Origin: Paraburkholderia xenovorans LB400
GTDB taxonomy: Bacteria; Pseudomonadota; Gammaproteobacteria; Burkholderiales; Burkholderiaceae
Length of the DNA stretch: 64,000 bases
Direction: 5' to 3'
NCBI RefSeq assembly: GCF_000013645.1
Contig: NC_007953.1
Span: forward strand, 186,001-250,000
Numbering within the stretch: the stretch's first letter is position 1; every line of letters starts with the position of its first letter. Position numbers and translations under genes: made by a program. The notes beneath the pieces are model-generated. The model made no database searches. It saw nothing but the letters and a program-made list of their open reading frames with translations, and was not told the origin of the DNA. This document shows positions 16,506 to 25,752 of the stretch, piece by piece.

Positions 16506-18092
16506 TTATGGTTCCAGGAGCCGATGCAGTCGAAGCTCTTCGAGATCGAGTTCAGCCTCCAGCCTGTGCAGTACGGAGTCCTGGATTTTGCCCTCATGGT
16601 GCAAGCCAAGGAGCGCCTGTCGCGATATGGCGACCAGGTCCAGTTCCAGGCGCAATTGCCGCGCGCGCAATTCGACGTGTTCTTTGCCCGCCTCGAAGGC
16701 CCTTTCGTTGTTGCTGACACGAACCTTGTATTCATCGATTAGCCGTTGAACCAGGGGCTTGTCGTCATCGGTGGCCGATTGGCTGATTTTCTCGATCTCC
16801 TTCAGCGATGCTCCGAATGTATGTGTGCGTGCCTCCAGTTCGGACATGGTTGTGCTCCGCACCGGGCGCAAACCGGTCAGACGGATAAGGAAGGCAAGAC
16901 TTCCCCCCTGAATGACCAGCGTTGCAAAGATGACGAGAAAGGTACTGAATACAATCACATCCCGGCCTGGAAAGTTGTCGGGCAATGCGAGTGCCGCTGC
17001 AAGGCTCACGACACCTCTCATTCCGGCCCAGCCAAGAATGGCGGCTTCTCCGCGGCTCCACGGATGAGGCGATTTTCCCAGTCGTGAGGAAAGCAGGGAG
17101 GGCAGGTAGATCGCCGCCGCCACCCACAGGAGTCGGGCAAGAATAGCCGCGACCGTGGCGGGAAGGGCAACGCCGACGCCGGTTTTCAGCATGGACGAGA
17201 CGTTGCCCATCCGGCTCACGATGCCCTCCAGGGCGAGTCCGATCAGGATGAACACGAGTGCATCCAGAACAAACACGATGACTTCCCATGTGGCGGTCGC
17301 CTTGATGCGCGTGTGCGCATCGAAAACGCGGTGCTGGTGAATGCCCAGGACGAGGCCGCACGTGACGACCGACAGGACTCCGGAGCCACCAAGTTCTTCC
17401 GCGACACTGTAACTGCCCCATGCCATCAGGAAGGTCAGCACGATGCGAAGCATCGGATCGGGAAGCCGTCTGATCAACCAGATCATTGCTTGTCCGCAGG
17501 CGGCACCCGTAGCGATGCCGATCACCATCAGCATGAGCAGCACGGTAGCGGCCCGGCTAACCGTGAACTGCCCGACGAGCACGGCCGCAATGGCCATTTG
17601 ATAAAGAAGAAGCCCGGACGCATCGTTGACGAGGCTCTCTCCTTCGAGCACGGTAACCAGTCTCGACGGGAGAGGATAACGCTCGAGCATGGCTTTCGCC
17701 GCGACCGCATCAGGCGGAGAGACGATCGCGCCGAGCGCGAAGCAGGCGGGCCAGCTCAATGCGGGCTCGAAGGCGTGGACCGCGACCGCGACCGCCACGG
17801 TGGTGAATACGACCGCCCCCAACGCCAGCGATGAAATGGTCGCGATCTCGCGACGGAAGTCGCGCCACGCGGTGTAGAAGGAACTCGACATGAGCAGCGG
17901 AGGCAATACCGCCGTCAGGATGAGATTGGGGTCCATGCCGACGGTCATGTGCGGGCCGGATAACGCGACCGCCGAGCCGCCCACCAGCAACATCACGGCG
18001 GGTGGAATCGTCAGCCGCTCGGCGAGCCAGGTCAGCAGGCCCGCGCCGCAAACAAGTAGCAGCAGATAATGGAAAAGCTCGACGTTGTTCAT
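16506..18092 (-). CDS. CPA1-family Na+/H+ antiporter with long cytoplasmic tail
   Basis: A 528-residue protein with about 12 helices in the first 400 residues and a charged, helical C-terminal tail of about 125 residues, like bacterial Na+/H+ exchangers of the YjcE/NhaP type. The ion-site motifs GAIVSPPDAVAAKAML and GESLVNDASGLLLY are intact. It probably exchanges Na+ or K+ for protons at the inner membrane. It is distinct from the antiporter at 2207, which lacks the long tail. No operon partners adjoin it. Confidence 0.85.
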   Translation of the reverse strand: MNNVELFHYLLLLVCGAGLLTWLAERLTIPPAVMLLVGGSAVALSGPHMTVGMDPNLILTAVLPPLLMSSSFYTAWRDFRREIATISSLALGAVVFTTVAVAVAVHAFEPALSWPACFALGAIVSPPDAVAAKAMLERYPLPSRLVTVLEGESLVNDASGLLLYQMAIAAVLVGQFTVSRAATVLLMLMVIGIATGAACGQAMIWLIRRLPDPMLRIVLTFLMAWGSYSVAEELGGSGVLSVVTCGLVLGIHQHRVFDAHTRIKATATWEVIVFVLDALVFILIGLALEGIVSRMGNVSSMLKTGVGVALPATVAAILARLLWVAAAIYLPSLLSSRLGKSPHPWSRGEAAILGWAGMRGVVSLAAALALPDNFPGRDVIVFSTFLVIFATLVIQGGSLAFLIRLTGLRPVRSTTMSELEARTHTFGASLKEIEKISQSATDDDKPLVQRLIDEYKVRVSNNERAFEAGKEHVELRARQLRLELDLVAISRQALLGLHHEGKIQDSVLHRLEAELDLEELRLHRLLEP

Positions 18093-18378
18093 TTTCCTGT
18101 TGGTTTCGCAGGTGGGTCATGACGATGCGGGGAGCGATTCGCGCGGGCAAACATAGGCATTCGTCATCGTGAAAGACTGCGGGAGGCGACATACCCCGTC
18201 GCGAAGCGGCAGCATGAAATGCGCCGCCGCAAACAGTGGCGGGGTTGCGTTGGCGTTGACTGCCGGCCTGGCAACATGAGATTCCGAATATCGTTGCGCT
18301 CGACCGGGAGCGATTGCCTGCTGCAATCGCTCCTGAAACGCGATCTCGCGGTGCCTTCAGCCGCGAGCCGGACGGGCG

Positions 18379-20271
18379 CTACACGGCCCAGCACGCGCAT
18401 CCCAATGCGCCCCAGAAACTCTTCAGGTCGGCTGCCGGCACATTGTTCGTCCATGCCCGTGCGTGCGCATGGCCGTGCAACCCGCAGGCATGCGCGCATC
18501 CGCATTGTTGCGCGGCGGCCCGTTGCAGCGGCGTGCCTTCTTTGCCTTGCGCCGCGCCCCATCCCGCATAGCCGCCGTATGCGCGCACTGGCGACCAGTC
18601 GGGCATTGCCGGAGGCAGCGGCGCATCGAATTTCGCGAACGGCCCCGCGCCATACACGATCTTGCCGCCGACCACGGTCAGTAGCGAAGTCGTGCCGGCG
18701 ATGTCGGACTCCGGGCAGCTCATGTAGTCGTGATCCGGCACGATCAGGTCGGCGAACTGGCCCGTCTCGATGCGGCCCTTCCTGCCTTCCTCGTTTGAGA
18801 ACCATGTGACGTTCTCGGTCCACATTCTCAGCGCGGTTTCACGATCCAGGCAGTTGCGTTGAGGATAGATCCGCAGTCCCGACAGTGTCTTGCCGGTCAC
18901 GAGCCAGGCGAGCGCGACCCAGGGGTTGTACGAAGCGACGCGTGTGGCATCAGTCCCGGCAGATGTCCTTACACCCTTTTCGAGCATGCGCGCGACCGGT
19001 GGCGTCGCCTCCGCAGCCTGCGCGCCGTAGCGCTCCACGAAGTACTCGCCCTGGTAGGCCATCCGGTGCTGCACGGCGATGCCGCCGCCAAGTGCGGCAA
19101 TGCGATCGATCGACCGTTCGCTAATCGTTTCCGCATGATCGAAGAACCAGTTCAGTCCGTTGAGCGGAATATCACGGTTGACCTTTTCGAACACATCGAG
19201 CGCGCGACTGATCGTCTCGTCATAGGTCGCGTGCATCCGCCACGGCCAGCGATTTTCCGCCAGCACACGCACGACTCCTTCCAGCTCGCCTTCCATGTCC
19301 GGCGTCATATCGGGACGCGGCTGGCGAAAGTCCTCGAAGTCCGCTGCGGAAAACACCAGCATCTCGCCCGCGCCGTTGTGACGGAAGTAGTCGGTGCCCT
19401 GCTTGTACTTCGATGTCTTGGTCCAGTTAAGGAAGTCTTCCTTCTCGCCCTTGGGTTTCTGCGTGAACAGGTTGTAGGCGAGTCGGATCGTCAGTTGCCC
19501 TGCGTCGGAAAGCTTCTGGATCACCGCATAGTCTTCAGGATAGTTCTGGAAGCCGCCGCCGGCGTCGATCGCGCCGGTTACACCGAGCCGGTTCAACTCG
19601 CGCATGAAATGGCGTGTGGAATTGACCTGGTATTCGGGCGGCAGCTTTGGCCCTTTCGCCAGCGTCGCGTACAGGATGCCGGCGTTCGGCTTTGCGAGCA
19701 GCAGCCCGACCGGATTGCCGGCTGAATCGCGCACGATCTCGCCTCCGGGCGGTTCGGCGGTGTCCTTCGTATAGCCGACCACGCGCAGCGCGGCTGCGTT
19801 GAGAATCGCGCGATCGTACAGATGCAGGATGAACACCGGCGTATCGGGCGCCACGGCATTGAGTTCGTCGATGGTGGGCAGCCGCTTTTCGTCGAACTGG
19901 TGTTCGGTAAATCCCCCGACCACGCGCACCCATTGAGGCGGCGGTGTGATGGCGACCTGCGCGCGCAGCATGTCCATTGCGGTCGCAAGCGAGCGCACGC
20001 CGTCCCAGCGCAGTTCCATGTTGAAATTCAGGCCGCCGCGGATGATGTGCAGATGATTGTCGATCAGCCCCGGCAATACGCGTAGCCCCAGCAGGTCGAT
20101 GACCCGGGTGGCGCTACCGGCGAGCGGCACGATCTCCGCATCGCTGCCGACGGCGGTGAACACGCGTTGCCGGATCGCGACAGCGGTGGCTTCCGGCCTG
20201 TTGCGGTCGAGCGTCGTGAAGCGGCCGCGATGCAGGATCAGATCGGGGAACTCCTTGTCACGGGTGCTCAT
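18379..20271 (-). CDS. YtcJ-like amidohydrolase with Cys/His-rich C-terminal tail
   Basis: A 630-residue amidohydrolase of the YtcJ/AepA type. The N-terminal part has the composite domain and the metal-binding HxH in LPGLIDNHLHIIRGG. A later HAE segment (FDHAETISE) and GTDATRVASYNPW carry further family residues. The last about 45 residues contain an unusual cluster, QQCGCAHACGLHGHAHAR, and a terminal GCACW, which could bind metal. The substrate is unknown. The ATG at 20271 overlaps the stop of the XapX gene (ATGA), so the two are coupled. Confidence 0.8.
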   Translation of the reverse strand: MSTRDKEFPDLILHRGRFTTLDRNRPEATAVAIRQRVFTAVGSDAEIVPLAGSATRVIDLLGLRVLPGLIDNHLHIIRGGLNFNMELRWDGVRSLATAMDMLRAQVAITPPPQWVRVVGGFTEHQFDEKRLPTIDELNAVAPDTPVFILHLYDRAILNAAALRVVGYTKDTAEPPGGEIVRDSAGNPVGLLLAKPNAGILYATLAKGPKLPPEYQVNSTRHFMRELNRLGVTGAIDAGGGFQNYPEDYAVIQKLSDAGQLTIRLAYNLFTQKPKGEKEDFLNWTKTSKYKQGTDYFRHNGAGEMLVFSAADFEDFRQPRPDMTPDMEGELEGVVRVLAENRWPWRMHATYDETISRALDVFEKVNRDIPLNGLNWFFDHAETISERSIDRIAALGGGIAVQHRMAYQGEYFVERYGAQAAEATPPVARMLEKGVRTSAGTDATRVASYNPWVALAWLVTGKTLSGLRIYPQRNCLDRETALRMWTENVTWFSNEEGRKGRIETGQFADLIVPDHDYMSCPESDIAGTTSLLTVVGGKIVYGAGPFAKFDAPLPPAMPDWSPVRAYGGYAGWGAAQGKEGTPLQRAAAQQCGCAHACGLHGHAHARAWTNNVPAADLKSFWGALGCACWAV

Positions 20272-20558
20272 GAGCGTTTCTCCGGTGAATTGACGGCAGC
20301 GGTGCGCGACGTGTCGCCGGTCTGGCGTCCGGGCAGCGCGCCGAACATATGCTGATCGCACTTCGACTCGTGCCACGCGGTATGGAAGGCGCTGCCCGAC
20401 AGCATCTGTTTGGCGACCGGAATGAGCTGTTCGCCCGCAAGAATGCCGAGCAGACCGACTAGTGCGACGAGCGGCGGCGCCGGCGAGCGCACGTTGATGA
20501 GGCTGTAGATCACACCAACCAGAATGCCGGCAAGCAGGGAGAAGATATAGAGTTTCAT
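20268..20558 (-). CDS. XapX (DUF1427) domain membrane protein
   Basis: A 96-residue protein whose first about 50 residues, MKLYIFSLLAGILVGVIYSL through GLLGILAGEQ, form the two-helix XapX domain. The rest is a soluble tail containing CDQHMFG. XapX genes commonly accompany amidohydrolases and isochorismatase-like hydrolases, as here, but their function is unknown. AGGAAG lies upstream of the ATG at 20558. It is divergent from the hydrolase gene at 21236. Confidence 0.75.
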   Translation of the reverse strand: MKLYIFSLLAGILVGVIYSLINVRSPAPPLVALVGLLGILAGEQLIPVAKQMLSGSAFHTAWHESKCDQHMFGALPGRQTGDTSRTAAVNSPEKRS

Positions 20559-21235
20559 CGGCTCGACTTCCTGTGGTTCACGTGTTGCACGGAGGGAGTG
20601 CGAACACGGGGTGGTAGGAAACGGCGACTGCAGGGTCCCCACGCCTGATGGCGGATTGATGGGAATGAAGGGGCGAATATGTGGTGAGCGCCATGCGGGC
20701 AACGCGGATCGCGCGGCGCATGATCCGCGGTGGAATCCACGCTACGCGAACACCAGGGCTGCAAACAGCAAACGGAACAGGCGACATGTCACGTTCCTTT
20801 GACGGCTGGATTCTGAGTGCATCGTTCCACCGCGCCAATGACTGCTGGCACGCAAAAGAGTATCGGGTTTAAAGCATAAATGAAAGAGGAAATGGCCGGC
20901 TTTACGAAAACCGCATTTCTGGAAATGTACCTATTCCATTTCTTTATCGATACTTCATCAGCCGGCCGGATACCCGCGTGCGTGCCGTATCAAACTGGAC
21001 CGTGACGGAATCTGCCTATATAACCAATTTTAAGGATCGCAGAGCGTTTTAATACTCCAGTCATGTTACGGCTGAAGAACTGGAAGTTATTCTTCATTGA
21101 AAGGGATCCTTAGCATAAACTGTGTAGCGCGTTGGCTCCTTGACATGCCATCGGGCTGACCACAGCGATCCGCCTCGCCGGAAGCGTGGGCGCGGGCGAT
21201 GTCTTTCTTCTATCGAAACGCGGATGGATCACACC
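20559..21235. other. Divergent intergenic region, about 680 bases
   Basis: Separates the XapX/amidohydrolase pair (minus) from the isochorismatase-like hydrolase (plus). The half nearer the hydrolase is noticeably AT-richer, consistent with promoters. An inverted repeat GGCCGGCT (20894-20901) and AGCCGGCC (20960-20967) brackets part of it. Short open frames here look non-coding. Confidence 0.4.
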
Positions 21236-21931
21236 ATGAGCAACCCGAAGCTTGAAGTTCTGACTCCCGCTAACAGCCAGATCATTTTCATCGACCAGCA
21301 ACCCCAAATGGCGTTTGGCGTTCAATCCATTGACCGCCAGGTATTGAAGAATAATGTTGTCGGCCTCGCCAGGGCGGCCAGCGTATTCAATATTCCCACT
21401 ACCATCACGACGGTCGAAACCGAGAGCTTCTCTGGTTATACCTACCCCGAATTGCTGGACGTGTTCCCCGGGCATCCGCTGCTTGAGCGCACGTCGATGA
21501 ACTCATGGGACGATCAGAAGGTGCGTGACGCGCTCGCGCAGAATGGCCGCAAGAAAGTGGTGGTATCGGGCCTGTGGACCGAGGTATGCAACAACACCTT
21601 TGCGCTATGTGCGATGGATGAGGGCGGCTATGAAATCTACATGGTTGCCGACGCGTCCGGCGGCACGTCGAAAGAGGCGCACGACTATGCGATGCAGCGC
21701 ATGATCCAGGCGGGCGTCGTGCCCGTGACGTGGCAGCAGGTTCTGCTGGAATGGCAACGCGACTGGGCGCACAAGGACTCTTACGATGCGGTGATGGCTA
21801 TCGTCAGGGAGCATTCCGGCGCATACGGCATGGGCGTCGACTATGCGTACACGATGGTCCACAAGGCCGCGCAGCGTGTGAGGGACAAGCACGAAGTGCG
21901 CGCGCCGGTGCCCGCGCCGATATCGAAGTAG
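21236..21931 (+). CDS. Isochorismatase-family hydrolase, YcaC-like
   Basis: About 231 residues. The cysteine-hydrolase triad elements are visible: IIFIDQQ with the Asp near the N-terminus and VSGLWTEVCNNTFALC with the nucleophilic Cys. The WTEVC form is characteristic of YcaC-like proteins, whose substrate is unknown. ATG 21236 (MSNPKLE) is chosen; an in-frame ATG at 21224 would add four residues and the ribosome binding site does not decide. Together with the divergent XapX and amidohydrolase genes it forms a recurrent but uncharacterised gene set. Confidence 0.8.
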   Translation: MSNPKLEVLTPANSQIIFIDQQPQMAFGVQSIDRQVLKNNVVGLARAASVFNIPTTITTVETESFSGYTYPELLDVFPGHPLLERTSMNSWDDQKVRDALAQNGRKKVVVSGLWTEVCNNTFALCAMDEGGYEIYMVADASGGTSKEAHDYAMQRMIQAGVVPVTWQQVLLEWQRDWAHKDSYDAVMAIVREHSGAYGMGVDYAYTMVHKAAQRVRDKHEVRAPVPAPISK

Positions 21932-22021
21932 ATACGCCGCCACTGCGGTTGTGCGAGGTGAAGAGAAGTGAGGTGGTTTCTGACCTCGACACCTCCGGTT
22001 TCAGGTTAGCGGTGCCGCGGA

Positions 22022-22999
22022 TCATGTCCGGCTGCGACGCTGGCCAGGCGGGCGACCCTCCGCGTTTGCCGGGAAGGGGGAATCATTCGTGTGTGCCCAG
22101 GGTGTGCTGGCGAGACATTCGCCGAGGTAGTCCAGCAGCGCCGTCACGCGTGCCGGCCGCAGGACGCCAGGTGGCGTGATCAGGTTGAGGTGAATCCTGG
22201 CAATTTGCCATTCGGGCAGGACTTCCTCCAGTTCGCCGCGGCTGAGCGCCTCCCAGACGACGAATTCCGGCTGTAGTGCGAGGCCATGTCCTGCGAGCAG
22301 GGCGGGACCCAGCGCCTCCGCGTTGTTGCTCCACATTTTTCCCTTGACCGGCACGGCACATTCTCCCTCGGTTGCGTGACTGAAGCGCCATAACCCGGGT
22401 GTCGGCAGATTGGTGTAGATCAGGCAGGCGTGGTGTTCCAGCTCGCGTGGGTGGCGAGGACGACCGTGGCGGTCCAGATAGCCTGGGCTTGCAACCAGTG
22501 GCCGGCGCACGGCGCAGAGTTGGCGTGAGCGCAATGACGAATCAGCGAGTTCGGCGATCCGTAATGCTACGTCGAACCCGTCCGCCACCACGTCGACCAG
22601 GGTGTCGTCGAGAGCAAGCTCGATGTTGACGTCCGGATACCGGTCGAGAAATGCAGGAACGAGCGGCGTGAGGTATTTGAGGCCAAACGACATGGGAGCC
22701 GCGACCCGCACTGTTCCGTGCGGCGTGGCGGCCTGCGCGGATGCTTCGGCTTCCACCGCTTCGCCTTCATTCATGATGCGGATGGCACGTTCCATCGCCA
22801 TCCGGCCGGTGGGCGTCAACGAAAGCCGGCGCGATGTGCGGTACAGCAAGGCGGTACCGAGCCGCTGCTCGAGGCGGCTGATGGCCTTCGATATGGTGGG
22901 CTGGGACATCGCGAGCGACTCGGCGGCCTTGGCGAAGGAGCCGGTATCGACAACCCGGGCGAAGATGGCCCAGGCTTCAAAGTCGGGAAGTGGATGCAT
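22022..22999 (-). CDS. LysR-family transcriptional regulator
   Basis: A 325-residue LysR protein with an N-terminal winged helix-turn-helix (FARVVDTGSFAKAAESLAMS then QPTISKAISRLEQRLG) and a substrate-binding domain from about residue 90. It ends with a Pro/Arg-rich extension. It is divergent from the small ORF/DoxX/VOC cluster that starts at 23187, which it probably controls. A perfect inverted repeat just upstream of its start is a candidate binding site. Confidence 0.88.
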   Translation of the reverse strand: MHPLPDFEAWAIFARVVDTGSFAKAAESLAMSQPTISKAISRLEQRLGTALLYRTSRRLSLTPTGRMAMERAIRIMNEGEAVEAEASAQAATPHGTVRVAAPMSFGLKYLTPLVPAFLDRYPDVNIELALDDTLVDVVADGFDVALRIAELADSSLRSRQLCAVRRPLVASPGYLDRHGRPRHPRELEHHACLIYTNLPTPGLWRFSHATEGECAVPVKGKMWSNNAEALGPALLAGHGLALQPEFVVWEALSRGELEEVLPEWQIARIHLNLITPPGVLRPARVTALLDYLGECLASTPWAHTNDSPFPANAEGRPPGQRRSRT

Positions 23000-23017
23000 G
23001 GGCGAATGGAAAAATCA

Positions 23018-23041
23018 GAATGAATTGTATTCCATTCATTC
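23018..23041. promoter_or_regulatory. Inverted repeat in the LysR divergent promoter
   Basis: GAATGAAT and ATTCATTC are separated by 8 bases and form a perfect dyad 19 bases upstream of the LysR start codon. LysR proteins typically bind interrupted dyads between themselves and a divergent target and repress their own gene. An AT-rich stretch follows. Confidence 0.5.
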
Positions 23042-23186
23042 TATTTATTTGACTGAAGAGGTCCAATACTATTTCTTCTCCGAGATTGATATGGCCGGCG
23101 TTGTCGATAGCGCGTACTGCACCTGTAGCGTGACAGGGGCGTCGACATGCGAGGTCGCGTCTCCTTAACTCAGCCTGGAGAGAACG

Positions 23187-23345
23187 ATGTCTCAAGCTCA
23201 AGCGGACATCATCGATCGGACCTCGATGAATACCTCGGAACGCCCGCGGCTTGCCGACCGGGTGAATGCCATCGGCAAGCCGCGCATCGTGCTGGCTGTC
23301 TTTTCGGGGCGCGCCGGGTGGCGCCTGCTGGGCGGTTTGACGTGA
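23187..23345 (+). CDS. Unknown 52-residue protein coupled to DoxX
   Basis: A short frame beginning MSQAQADIIDRTSM and ending RAGWRLLGGLT. It has a good GGAGAG ribosome binding site 4-5 bases before ATG 23187. Its stop overlaps the GTG start of the DoxX gene in the sequence GTGA, the usual sign of translational coupling. No family was recognised. It could be a small functional protein, a leader for DoxX translation, or the remnant of a longer gene. Confidence 0.5.
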   Translation: MSQAQADIIDRTSMNTSERPRLADRVNAIGKPRIVLAVFSGRAGWRLLGGLT

Positions 23346-23797
23346 GCAGCAGCGCGCGACAGAACCCGCGCTGGGTCGATGCGATCCTCGTCCAGCCATG
23401 GCTATTGCCGTTGGTGCGCATGGCGCTGGTTTCCGCGTATGTGATCGGCGGTCTTGCGAAGCTTGCTAACTTTCATGCCGCGGTCCTGGAGCAGGAGCAT
23501 TTTGGCCTGCATCCCGGCTGGCTATGGGCCGTGTTCGCGATCGTCGTCGAGCTTGGCGGGTCGGTCTGTGTGATTGCCGACCGCCTGGTATGGCTGGGCG
23601 CGGGCGGGCTGGGCGTGCTGACCATGGTCGCGATGTTCGTCGCCAACGACTTCTGGAACCAGTTGGGCAGTGCACGCTTCATGGCGTTGAACTCCTTCTT
23701 CGAGCATCTCGGCTTGCTCGCTGCTCTCGTCATGGCGACATGCGTTGCTGGCGTTAAACAATCCGCCGGCACGGCCGGTGTTCAGAAAAACCCTTAA
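23342..23797 (+). CDS. DoxX-family membrane protein
   Basis: A 151-residue protein with four hydrophobic segments, beginning MSSSARQNPRWVDAILVQPW from a GTG at 23342 that overlaps the upstream small ORF. The family pattern GGLAKLANF in the first helix is present. DoxX proteins are inner-membrane proteins linked to oxidative metabolism or detoxification; the precise role is unknown. The longer frame back to 23147 is rejected since it reads through the small ORF without family similarity. A VOC-family gene follows after 15 bases. Confidence 0.7.
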   Translation: MSSSARQNPRWVDAILVQPWLLPLVRMALVSAYVIGGLAKLANFHAAVLEQEHFGLHPGWLWAVFAIVVELGGSVCVIADRLVWLGAGGLGVLTMVAMFVANDFWNQLGSARFMALNSFFEHLGLLAALVMATCVAGVKQSAGTAGVQKNP

Positions 23798-23812
23798 AGG
23801 ATCCTCACCATC

Positions 23813-24712
23813 ATGCGTAAGCTTCGTTCCCTGATTGTGACGACGCTGATTGCCGTCGGTCTCGCTGCATCGTCCGTTGCGCCGGCCAGGCCACCAGGTG
23901 GTCCGCAACTCGCGGTCGGGCCGCAGTACGACACCACGCATGTCTATGTGGCGCCGGCGGACTTCGACCGGTTTACCGACAGCCTGGTGGCGACCTTCGG
24001 CGGCCACAAGTCGCGGCAGGGCGTCTTCCAGGTAACGCCGACGCCGAGCCAGACGATGTCGCAGCTCGTTTTCACGCCGGTCGGCACGCTGTCGGTGTTC
24101 GGCTTCAAGACGCCGATTCCCTACCCCTTCGGTGACGAGCGCACCGGCTACCTCGTGACCGACATGGACGCGGCAGTCAGGTCGGCAAGGGCGCACGGCG
24201 CCGACATCACGGTTGCGACGTTCCCGGACCCGATTGGCCGCGATGCGATTATCGCGTGGCCCGGCGGAGTGCACATGCAGCTCTACTGGCATAACCAGGC
24301 GCCGAGCTACGATCCGCTGCAGACGGTTCCCGAGAACCGCGTCTACGTGTCGCCCGAACGGGCCGATTCGCTGATCCGCAACTTCGTCGCCTTTTCGCAT
24401 GGCAAGGTCGTCTCGGACGAGCGCAACGCGCCGGGTGCCGAAATCGGCCGGCCCAACGACACCTACCGGCGCGTGCGCGTCGAGTCGGGCTTCGGCAAGA
24501 TGACGGTGCTCGTGACGGACGGCCATCTGCCCTATCCGTTCGGCCGCGAGATGACGGGCTACGAGGTGGCGAACCTTGCCGACACGTTGCAAAAGGCGCA
24601 GGCGGCGGGCGTGACGGTGCTGGTTCAGCCGTTCACGTCAGATGGGCGGGAGGCCGCGCTCGTGCAGTTCCCCGGCGGCTACATCGCCGAAGTTCATGCC
24701 GCAGCACAGTAA
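23813..24712 (+). CDS. Exported VOC (glyoxalase-like) family protein
   Basis: A 299-residue protein with a signal peptide (MRKLRSLIVTTLIAVGLAAS) followed by two glyoxalase-like modules of about 130 residues. Each has a TxVYVAPxxFD-like opening (THVYVAP near residue 42; NRVYVSP near 178) and a closing segment near Pro-Gly-Gly (WPGGVHMQLYW and FPGGYIAEVH). The Glu/His residues are compatible with metal binding. An AAAGGA site precedes the ATG. VOC proteins are rarely secreted, so the export signal is worth noting. The substrate is unknown. Confidence 0.7.
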   Translation: MRKLRSLIVTTLIAVGLAASSVAPARPPGGPQLAVGPQYDTTHVYVAPADFDRFTDSLVATFGGHKSRQGVFQVTPTPSQTMSQLVFTPVGTLSVFGFKTPIPYPFGDERTGYLVTDMDAAVRSARAHGADITVATFPDPIGRDAIIAWPGGVHMQLYWHNQAPSYDPLQTVPENRVYVSPERADSLIRNFVAFSHGKVVSDERNAPGAEIGRPNDTYRRVRVESGFGKMTVLVTDGHLPYPFGREMTGYEVANLADTLQKAQAAGVTVLVQPFTSDGREAALVQFPGGYIAEVHAAAQ

Positions 24713-24819
24713 TTGTGCGGAGCGGTGCGCGGCGGTGCGGTCCGCATCGCGCTCATGCGCGTCGCTCGCGCGCCGCGCCAGCTCGCTGCGATCCCACGCG
24801 GCCGGGCGGGAGGCGATCG

Positions 24820-25533
24820 ATGAAATCCGAAGACAGCATACTCGCGGCCATTGCAGGCTATGTGGACACCCTTGGCTTTGTCGCGCTCTTCGGCGTGTTC
24901 ACTGCCCACGTCACCGGGAACTTCGTGCTGATCGGCGCCGAGGTGGCCGGATTCGGGCAGCGCGCGTTCATGAAGCTGATGGCGTTGCCGGCGTTTATCG
25001 CGGGGGTGGTGGTGAGCAGTGTTCTCTTAAGGAGTATGCAAGGAGCGACACCGAGCCGCGCAGCATGCGTTCTTTATGCTGTCCAGGCTGCCTTGACGCT
25101 GGCCTTTTGCCTCGCTGGCGTCGGCGTGTCCCCAGTCGTTCATGCAGACGGTGCGTCCGTCATTGTCTGCGGGATGGTCGGCGCTGCGGCAATGGGCGTA
25201 CAGAATGCTCACAGCCGGCTGGTGTCGCGTCCCGGCATGCCTGACACGGTGATGACGGGCAACGTCACGCAGGTCGTGCCCGACATGACCGATATGTTGT
25301 CGCCGCAAACGCCACCCGGGATAAAGGTTGCCGCGCGAGCGCGCATAGGCAAGATACTGCCGGCCGTTCTGGCATTCGCTACCGGCGCGATCGCGGGTGC
25401 CGTGGCTTAGCGGCATGTGGCGTTCCGGGCATTGCTGCTGCCGTTTGCCGTCTTGACGTGGCTTGCCATCGCCACGTCGGGTAGACATCCTGGTGTAACG
25501 GCCTCCGCTACGGCGGGGGATTCCAGCGAGTAG
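24820..25533 (+). pseudogene. DUF1275 (YoaK) family gene interrupted by an in-frame stop
   Basis: The frame starting MKSEDSILAAIAGYVDTLGF matches DUF1275 up to GAIAGAVA, then meets TAG at 25408-25410. The same frame continues as RHVAFRALLLPFAVLTWLAI, a hydrophobic segment that aligns with the last membrane helix of the intact family member at 15017-15778, and ends at TAG 25531-25533. The simplest reading is a nonsense change removing the last helix; a shortened but functional protein of 196 residues is possible, as is a sequencing error. It is unrelated in strand or spacing to the next gene. Confidence 0.6.
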
Positions 25534-25752
25534 GCGGGACAGACGAGGCGCGGGACAGGCGATCGCGCTGCACGGCCGTTCGAATGTTCCCGATGTTCTG
25601 AAGGTCCGCTGGCGGTGCGGTGGCGGGCCTGGCGCAGGCCAGCGCAGGTACAGCGGTCAGCGCGTCAGATGTTGCTTCAGCATGCAGGATTGTTCTCAAG
25701 GATGCGAGCCGAGCATCGTATCGCGTGATTTTCTTCATGACACGGAGACGAC

